A DNA stretch of 64,000 nt from JBLWXV01 sp048267245 (lineage in GTDB: Bacteria; Bdellovibrionota; Bacteriovoracia; Bacteriovoracales; Bacteriovoracaceae). This document shows, one piece after another, positions 59,693 through 64,000 of the stretch (positions within the stretch are counted from its first letter, which is position 1; each line of letters starts with the position of its first letter). Position numbers and translations under genes: made by a program. Under the pieces are notes generated by a model that did no database searches, was not told the origin of the DNA, and worked only from the letters and a program-made list of their open reading frames with translations. The DNA is taken from NCBI GenBank assembly GCA_048267245.1, contig JBLWXV010000001.1, positions 1,364,001 through 1,428,000 of the forward strand. The letters are read 5' to 3'.

Positions 59693-60853
59693 ATGATGAA
59701 TAGACGCCCAAATATTCTTATTTCTTTAATCACCTGTATTCTCCTTGGGAGTTCCTGTGCTGGACTAGGAGAGCCCAATTATAAGAGAATCCGCTCCTGG
59801 ACGGGAGAGCTGCAAGCGAGTTACCCCAAGATTCCCTTTGTTAAAAAGTATCGGGCCCATGAGGTCGAGCTTCACTTTCTGGCAGCAGATCACGAGCGTG
59901 AACTTGAGAGTAAGACACATGGAATGATTGCTGCCGAGATGGATTCATTTCGCCCTAAGATGGTGGTGATTGAAGGAGTTGAGTCAGCGGCTGGTGTGAA
60001 TCCAGAGCGGGTACTTAATTTTCTCATGAGCTCACCCAAGCAGATGACTGAGGGAAGCTTTGCGGCCAAGCTTGCGATGGAGCAGGGTGCACTCTTTATG
60101 GGCGGTGAAGTAACTTCAAGGGAGATTAAGGAGCACTTTAAATACGACTCAGTCTATAACTTAAAAGATTTAGTGGGTTTTCTCTTGCTGAGATCTATGG
60201 CGGCATTCAATGAGTCTAAGCCTGATCTATCTCTTGGGGAGGCCATGCAGAGAGTCTACTCCTACATTACTCTTGATTACGGATTTAATGAGAAGGAGCT
60301 CTTAAGTGAAGGAGAGTTCTTAGAGTGGGCAAACACTGCTCTAGGGCATAAATTCTCCTATAAAGATCTCTCAACTGACGATGTCGCTCCTTACTGTGAA
60401 GCCGATGCAATTAAGTCACAGCTCATTAACTGTGAGGTCAATAAACTTAGAAACTCACATCTTGTGAGCGTAGTCCACGAAGCTCTTAGAACCTATTCTA
60501 AGGTTCTCGTTGTCTATGGGGCCGGACACTTAACTCAAGTAGATGATGCCCTCTCTTCCTTTGTGACCTCGGATTACTACGGAACATATCAAGGCGTTCT
60601 GTCTTGTTCTGATTGCGATGGTATTGAGACTACTATTTCGATTAATAATGCCGGGAGATTTGAGCTTCGCAGAAAGTATCTAGGGGTTGAGGATGATCGC
60701 AGCTTTAGCGCCAGTGGTACCTGTGAGCTTGAGCCGCGTGGGGGAGTTCTCAATTGCCGCTCTGGGAAGAGTGCTGGCGAGTTAAGTTTTGCCATTTCAC
60801 ATCAGCGCTTAGAGATGCTTCCCGCGGGAGAGTTTCTTAAAAAGATTGAGTAG
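59693..60853 (+). CDS. Lipoprotein with TraB/Tiki-like and NlpE-like domains
   Basis: The 386-residue protein has a lipobox (CILLGSSC, Cys about 23). A TraB/EreA-like domain follows (about 55-295): VELHFLAADHERE, KMVVIEGVES, MGGEVTSREI and VVYGAGHLTQVDDAL, as in the Tiki/TraB metalloprotease-like superfamily. The C-terminal domain starts YYGTYQGVLSCSDCDGIETTISI, the CxxC motif of the NlpE N-domain that senses envelope stress. The fusion is unusual and suggests an outer-membrane stress or protein-quality lipoprotein. Confidence 0.65.
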   Translation: MMNRRPNILISLITCILLGSSCAGLGEPNYKRIRSWTGELQASYPKIPFVKKYRAHEVELHFLAADHERELESKTHGMIAAEMDSFRPKMVVIEGVESAAGVNPERVLNFLMSSPKQMTEGSFAAKLAMEQGALFMGGEVTSREIKEHFKYDSVYNLKDLVGFLLLRSMAAFNESKPDLSLGEAMQRVYSYITLDYGFNEKELLSEGEFLEWANTALGHKFSYKDLSTDDVAPYCEADAIKSQLINCEVNKLRNSHLVSVVHEALRTYSKVLVVYGAGHLTQVDDALSSFVTSDYYGTYQGVLSCSDCDGIETTISINNAGRFELRRKYLGVEDDRSFSASGTCELEPRGGVLNCRSGKSAGELSFAISHQRLEMLPAGEFLKKIE

Positions 60854-60854
60854 A

Positions 60855-61487
60855 CTATTTTTTTGTCCGCATTCTTGGACGCAACTTAGCGCCTCTAAGA
60901 ATCATTTTGACTTCCTCGACTAATCTTGTGGCAAGCCCCTCTTGCTTGTGTTTTGGAAGATCTAGCGCCTCAGCACCTACAGTAAAGACAACGGCGACAA
61001 TCGCCTCGGCCGCAAAGCTCGCATAGCGCAGGCTTTCGCCATGTTGTTTTGCAAACCGCTCAAGGTCCTCGGTGAGCTCGCTCACAAATAAATCAATCTC
61101 GTAGTGAATGGCCTTGCGAAAACTAGTGGAGGCGCCTTGTCGCTCGCCAAGGAGTAGGCGAAAGAGGTTGGCATTATCTGCAACATAACTTAGGAAAGCC
61201 TCAATTGAGACTTGGGTGAGATCAGTATTGGCGGTAGTCTCAGTAGTTTTGCGAGCATTTCGCAAAAGTCTCCTCAGGCTCATACCAACCTCATCGATGA
61301 GAGAGAGCCCGAGCTCTTCCATATCTCGGAAGTGGCGGTAAAAGGCGGCGGGAGTGAGCTCTGCCGCAGCAGTTACTTCGCGTAGCGAGAGCGCGGCAAA
61401 GCCCTTAGTTGCAGAGAGCTTTAGGGCGACCTCGATAAGATTACGCCTCGTTTTCTGTTTTTGTTCAGTGCGCTTGTCCATTGCCAT
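60855..61487 (-). CDS. fabR: TetR-family unsaturated fatty acid repressor FabR
   Basis: The 210-residue protein matches FabR closely by motif: KQKTRRNLIEVALKLSATKGFAALSLREVTAAAELTPAAFYRHFRDMEELGLSLIDE, LFRLLLGERQGASTSFRKAI, and VFTVGAEALDLP. FabR senses acyl-ACP/CoA saturation and represses fabA/fabB in gammaproteobacteria. Here the target genes are not adjacent; the divergent neighbour is the haemolysin III gene. ATG 61487 has no obvious ribosome site. Confidence 0.85.
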   Translation of the reverse strand: MAMDKRTEQKQKTRRNLIEVALKLSATKGFAALSLREVTAAAELTPAAFYRHFRDMEELGLSLIDEVGMSLRRLLRNARKTTETTANTDLTQVSIEAFLSYVADNANLFRLLLGERQGASTSFRKAIHYEIDLFVSELTEDLERFAKQHGESLRYASFAAEAIVAVVFTVGAEALDLPKHKQEGLATRLVEEVKMILRGAKLRPRMRTKK

Positions 61488-61601
61488 ATGTTAACTGAAT
61501 TTCAAGCACTTTGATAAGAATTTTGCTGGTTAAGTGGAACTTAATTTATTTTCTCTGGATTTTTGGGTAAACAAGCGTATACTGAGTTTTATGGAGGAAC
61601 T

Positions 61602-62231
61602 ATGACTGAAAAGCCACTTCTAAGGGGCCACTTCCATCAGGCAATGTTCTTTGTTGCTCTTGGAGCTTGTCTTCCACTTATTGAAAAGTGTGAAACCCAC
61701 TTGCAGCGCCTCGCCGCTATTGTCTACACTGTTTGTGTGCTCACCCTCTTTGGTGTCAGCGCACTCTACCACCGTGTAACTTGGTCTCAGGAGCGTAGGG
61801 CACTTTGGCGCAAGTTTGATCACAGCGCTATCTACTTGATGATTGCCGGAACCTTCACGCCCTTTGCTCTACTAAAGCTCTCATCAGATTCGGGTCAAAA
61901 CCTCTTGCTCATCATTTGGTCAATTGCACTGATTGGTGTCTTGCAGTCGATTTTCTTTGTGAATATTCCCAAGATGTTGAGTGCTCTCATTTACTTGATA
62001 GCCGGTTACTCGATTCTGCCTTACTTGGGTGAGCTTAAATCTGCGATTGGAACTTCGAATTACTGGTTAATTCTCGCAGGGGGATTTGCCTATTCTCTAG
62101 GTGCGCTGGCGTATGGGTTAAAAAAGCCAGTATTCAACCCCAAGGTCTTTAGTTATCACGAGGTTTTTCACCTCTTTGTAAACCTTGGGGCCGTTTTTCA
62201 TTTTATTGCAGTAAATTCAATCATCCGTTAG
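61602..62231 (+). CDS. Haemolysin III / PAQR-family membrane protein
   Basis: The 209-residue protein has seven hydrophobic helices with the conserved PAQR elements: RGHFHQA, SALYHRVTW (S-x3-H), WRKFDHSAIYLMIAGTFTPF (D-H-S-A-I-Y), and HEVFHLFVNLGAVFHF (HxxxH). These supply the zinc site. ATG 61602 has GGAGGA upstream. The YqfA/TrhA type has been linked to membrane lipid/fluidity control, which would suit its pairing with FabR across a divergent promoter. Confidence 0.88.
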   Translation: MTEKPLLRGHFHQAMFFVALGACLPLIEKCETHLQRLAAIVYTVCVLTLFGVSALYHRVTWSQERRALWRKFDHSAIYLMIAGTFTPFALLKLSSDSGQNLLLIIWSIALIGVLQSIFFVNIPKMLSALIYLIAGYSILPYLGELKSAIGTSNYWLILAGGFAYSLGALAYGLKKPVFNPKVFSYHEVFHLFVNLGAVFHFIAVNSIIR

Positions 62232-62545
62232 CGACTACAGACTACTTCATTTAAAATCTGAAAACTTCCGCCAACCTTAACTTTTTTAAGAACATCTTCT
62301 TCAAAGCGATAAGCATCTGCGATTGGACCAAGTGGAGATCTTGAGATCTCATAGCTTCTCACAATTTCATAACCAGCAGCTTTGCAAACCTTGCTGGCCC
62401 CTTTATCTGAGGCAACAACGGGAAGCCCGTCAATTTCAATCGGGGAGATCGTTAGTGTTTCTTGCGCTTGAAGAATTTCACTGAAGCTGATGTTGCTCGC
62501 TTGGAGAGTTGATGAGAGTAAGAGGGTGAGAAGAATGGCCTTCAT
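62228..62545 (-). CDS. Small secreted hypothetical protein
   Basis: The ATG at 62545 (AGGAG upstream) starts a 105-residue protein with a signal peptide (MKAILLTLLLSSTLQAS). Its mature domain has two cysteines (SKVCKAAGYE, NEVVCSR) and one conserved-looking segment GLPVVASDKGASKVCKAAGY. It overlaps the haemolysin III stop by 4 bp on the other strand. No family recognised. Confidence 0.63.
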   Translation of the reverse strand: MKAILLTLLLSSTLQASNISFSEILQAQETLTISPIEIDGLPVVASDKGASKVCKAAGYEIVRSYEISRSPLGPIADAYRFEEDVLKKVKVGGSFQILNEVVCSR

Positions 62546-62744
62546 TAGTGCTCCTAAAAGATGTTGTTGAAATTTGATACCATGACGTCCCTCAGGGTGC
62601 ACGAGCTGTGGCATAATTTGTTCTCATCATGAAAACCAGTCTGTCAAAGCTTAGACTCGGAGATAAAAATCCTTAAACACCTCCAATATTTCCAATACTT
62701 GGGATAGTTTGAGGTAGAGTTTAATTTCATTCTTTGGTGAGAAT

Positions 62745-62975
62745 ATGAATTGTGGAAGTCAATTGATGGTTACGCACATGAGTACGTTTTGTAAGCATCA
62801 TGGCATAAGTTGCAGTGAGTTGGCCGCAATTCTTGGTCTTAATGACGAGAGCTTAGAGACCTACCTCAGTCTAGAGGAATCAGTTCCCGCTGCTCTTTGG
62901 TTTCACTTCTGTGATTACTTTGAGATTGAACCATCTAGCGCAAGAGACCAAATGTTTTTGTCCTGTTCTGGTTAG
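62745..62975 (+). CDS. Small XRE-like helix-turn-helix protein
   Basis: The 76-residue product has a Cro/C1-like pattern (TFCKHHGISCSELAAILGLNDESLETYLSLEESVPAALWFHFCDYFEIEPS): helices 2-3 read SELAAILGLNDESLETYL and a later helix contains FHFCDYF. It has five cysteines. GGTGAG is at the right distance before the ATG. It may be a free-standing regulator or a fragment; the evidence is moderate. Confidence 0.5.
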   Translation: MNCGSQLMVTHMSTFCKHHGISCSELAAILGLNDESLETYLSLEESVPAALWFHFCDYFEIEPSSARDQMFLSCSG

Positions 62976-63051
62976 TCTTTGTTATACCACCTAGCAATTC
63001 CTGGGTTTAGCTTAAATTATCTAGCTTCTGTAAGAAACAATTAAAGTTGTT

Positions 63052-63873
63052 ATGAAGCTCTCTCGTAAAGGTATGTGGAGGCACCCACAAATGAAATATA
63101 TACTAGAGCATACCGATGAATTTCATCGACTCGAACGTCAATGCGAGCAAGTCCACTATCAGCTCTCTTCTGAGGTGGAACATCTCAATTTCAATCCCGG
63201 TGACAAGGTTCTCGATGCAGGTTGCGGAAGCGGAGCGCTTTCTCGCTACCTGGCCTATCAACATCCCGAGCTTGATCTCTATGCCTGTGATCGCTCTGAT
63301 TTAAGGCTGATGCAGGCCAAACAATTTTGTGCTGAGAATGGCTTTTCAAATATTAAATTCTACCCAACACCGCTAGAGAGCCTTCCTTTTGCCGACAATC
63401 ACTTTGATATCGTGATTTGTCGATACGTGTATGAATATCTCGTAAAACCTCTGGAGGTAACAGCAGAGTTAAAGCGAGTGCTTAAGCCCGGAGGAAAACT
63501 CTGCTTAATAGATCTTGATGGAGTTTTTCTCAATCTCTATAGCGTCGATCTTGAGCTTCAAAAAAAACTAGAACACTTACGTCAGGGACTAAAGATTGAT
63601 CTCTTTGTGGGAAGGAAATTAAGCTCCTTTATGGTTGATTCTGGTTTTATGGATATTGATCGCAAGTTGAGTGTGTGTGAGTTCACTGGTAAGGAGTTGG
63701 GCGAAGAGTATGAAAATAATCGCGAGCGCCTCCGCTTTGCTAGACCTGAGCTTTTGCGAATCTTCGGCAGTGATAAGGTCGTCGATGAATTTAATGACTT
63801 ATACCTGCGAGAGCACCTAAGGCCCACGAGTACTCTTTTTCATAATAAATTTATCGTGACTGGAATTAAGTAG
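63052..63873 (+). CDS. Class I SAM-dependent methyltransferase
   Basis: The 273-residue protein has motif I KVLDAGCGSGALSRYLA, motif II LYACDRSDLRLMQA, motif IV FDIVICRYVYEYL and the post-motif LKRVLKPGGKLCLIDLD. The C-terminal part is a variable cap. It belongs to the Methyltransf_11/25-like group; substrate unknown. A gene of unknown type begins 42 bp downstream on the same strand. Confidence 0.82.
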   Translation: MKLSRKGMWRHPQMKYILEHTDEFHRLERQCEQVHYQLSSEVEHLNFNPGDKVLDAGCGSGALSRYLAYQHPELDLYACDRSDLRLMQAKQFCAENGFSNIKFYPTPLESLPFADNHFDIVICRYVYEYLVKPLEVTAELKRVLKPGGKLCLIDLDGVFLNLYSVDLELQKKLEHLRQGLKIDLFVGRKLSSFMVDSGFMDIDRKLSVCEFTGKELGEEYENNRERLRFARPELLRIFGSDKVVDEFNDLYLREHLRPTSTLFHNKFIVTGIK

Positions 63874-63915
63874 TCACAATTTTTTTGAAATTCTTTTCCT
63901 TTATGGGAGGTTCTA

Positions 63916-64000
63916 GTGAATAGAAATATTCGTGTGGCTATCATTGATAGTCCTTATGATACGTATCAAGATTCTAAGGAAGTGCGCGATGTGATGGCAC
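63916..64000 (+). CDS. 5' end of a gene running off the window
   Basis: A GTG at 63916 with GGGAGG 5 nt upstream opens a frame (MNRNIRVAIIDSPYD...) that stays open to the window edge. The first 28 residues contain a short strand VAIIDSP like the start of a subtilase (catalytic Asp region) or Rossmann protein. That is too little to name it. Confidence 0.5.
   Translation, partial: MNRNIRVAIIDSPYDTYQDSKEVRDVMA

Overview
The window looks like chromosome from a Bdellovibrionota bacterium, most plausibly a Bacteriovorax/Halobacteriovorax/Peredibacter-like predator. The grounds are moderate GC, very dense short operons on both strands, many small signal-peptide proteins and lipoproteins of unknown function, a DUF4423/TIGR02147-type regulator, a fused OsmC-YcaO protein, a FabR-like repressor and a large CheA-type signalling cluster. 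The assignment is an inference from gene content. No rRNA, tRNA, CRISPR array, transposase or phage structural gene was seen.

Layout. 0.2-3.4 kb: an outer-membrane-like protein and a minus-strand housekeeping group (MazG-like, MutM). 3.4-7.9 kb: an eight-gene, overlapping, AT-rich arsenic operon led by a MerR-type (not ArsR) regulator: arsC, acr3, arsH, osmC, a VOC protein, an Fe-S metallochaperone-like protein and a second arsC. 7.9-10.6 kb: a toxin-antitoxin pair, a membrane metallophosphoesterase and an orphan ORF lying between two direct repeats of about 165 bp, each beginning at a stop codon. 11.2-13.9 kb: a probable nitric-oxide defence island (two truncated haemoglobins, a DUF1971 protein, a ferredoxin-flavin reductase, an NsrR-like regulator) around a long AT-rich dyad. 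14.7-19.2 kb: an Agd3-like polysaccharide deacetylase, an orphan solute-binding protein and a DASS transporter. 19.2-22.3 kb: an alcohol dehydrogenase between two near-identical perfect hairpins, then a second merR-arsC-acr3 operon with host-like codon use.

22.3-47 kb is a mosaic of stress and envelope genes: two glutathione peroxidases, an Fe-S photolyase, methyltransferases, hydrolases, a TrxC-like thioredoxin, a Na/Pi cotransporter-like protein, a predicted surface metalloprotease fused to a propeller and barrel, a UshA-like nucleotidase, and a regulator coupled to a secreted protein. 46.9-58.3 kb is a chemosensory system: Hpt-REC (divergent), hybrid CheA, CheW, soluble PAS-MCP, CheB, an unknown protein, CheR and a second CheA. 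58.4-64 kb holds small secreted proteins, a TraB-like/NlpE-like lipoprotein, FabR, haemolysin III, a small HTH protein, a methyltransferase and a truncated gene.

The most notable signals are: a textbook arrangement for programmed -1 frameshifting between cheB and cheR (A AAA AAG, 6-nt spacer, long stem-loop); two MerR-controlled ars operons whose promoters predict leaderless mRNAs; a repeat-bounded TA/phosphoesterase module; and perfect palindromic hairpins flanking one gene.
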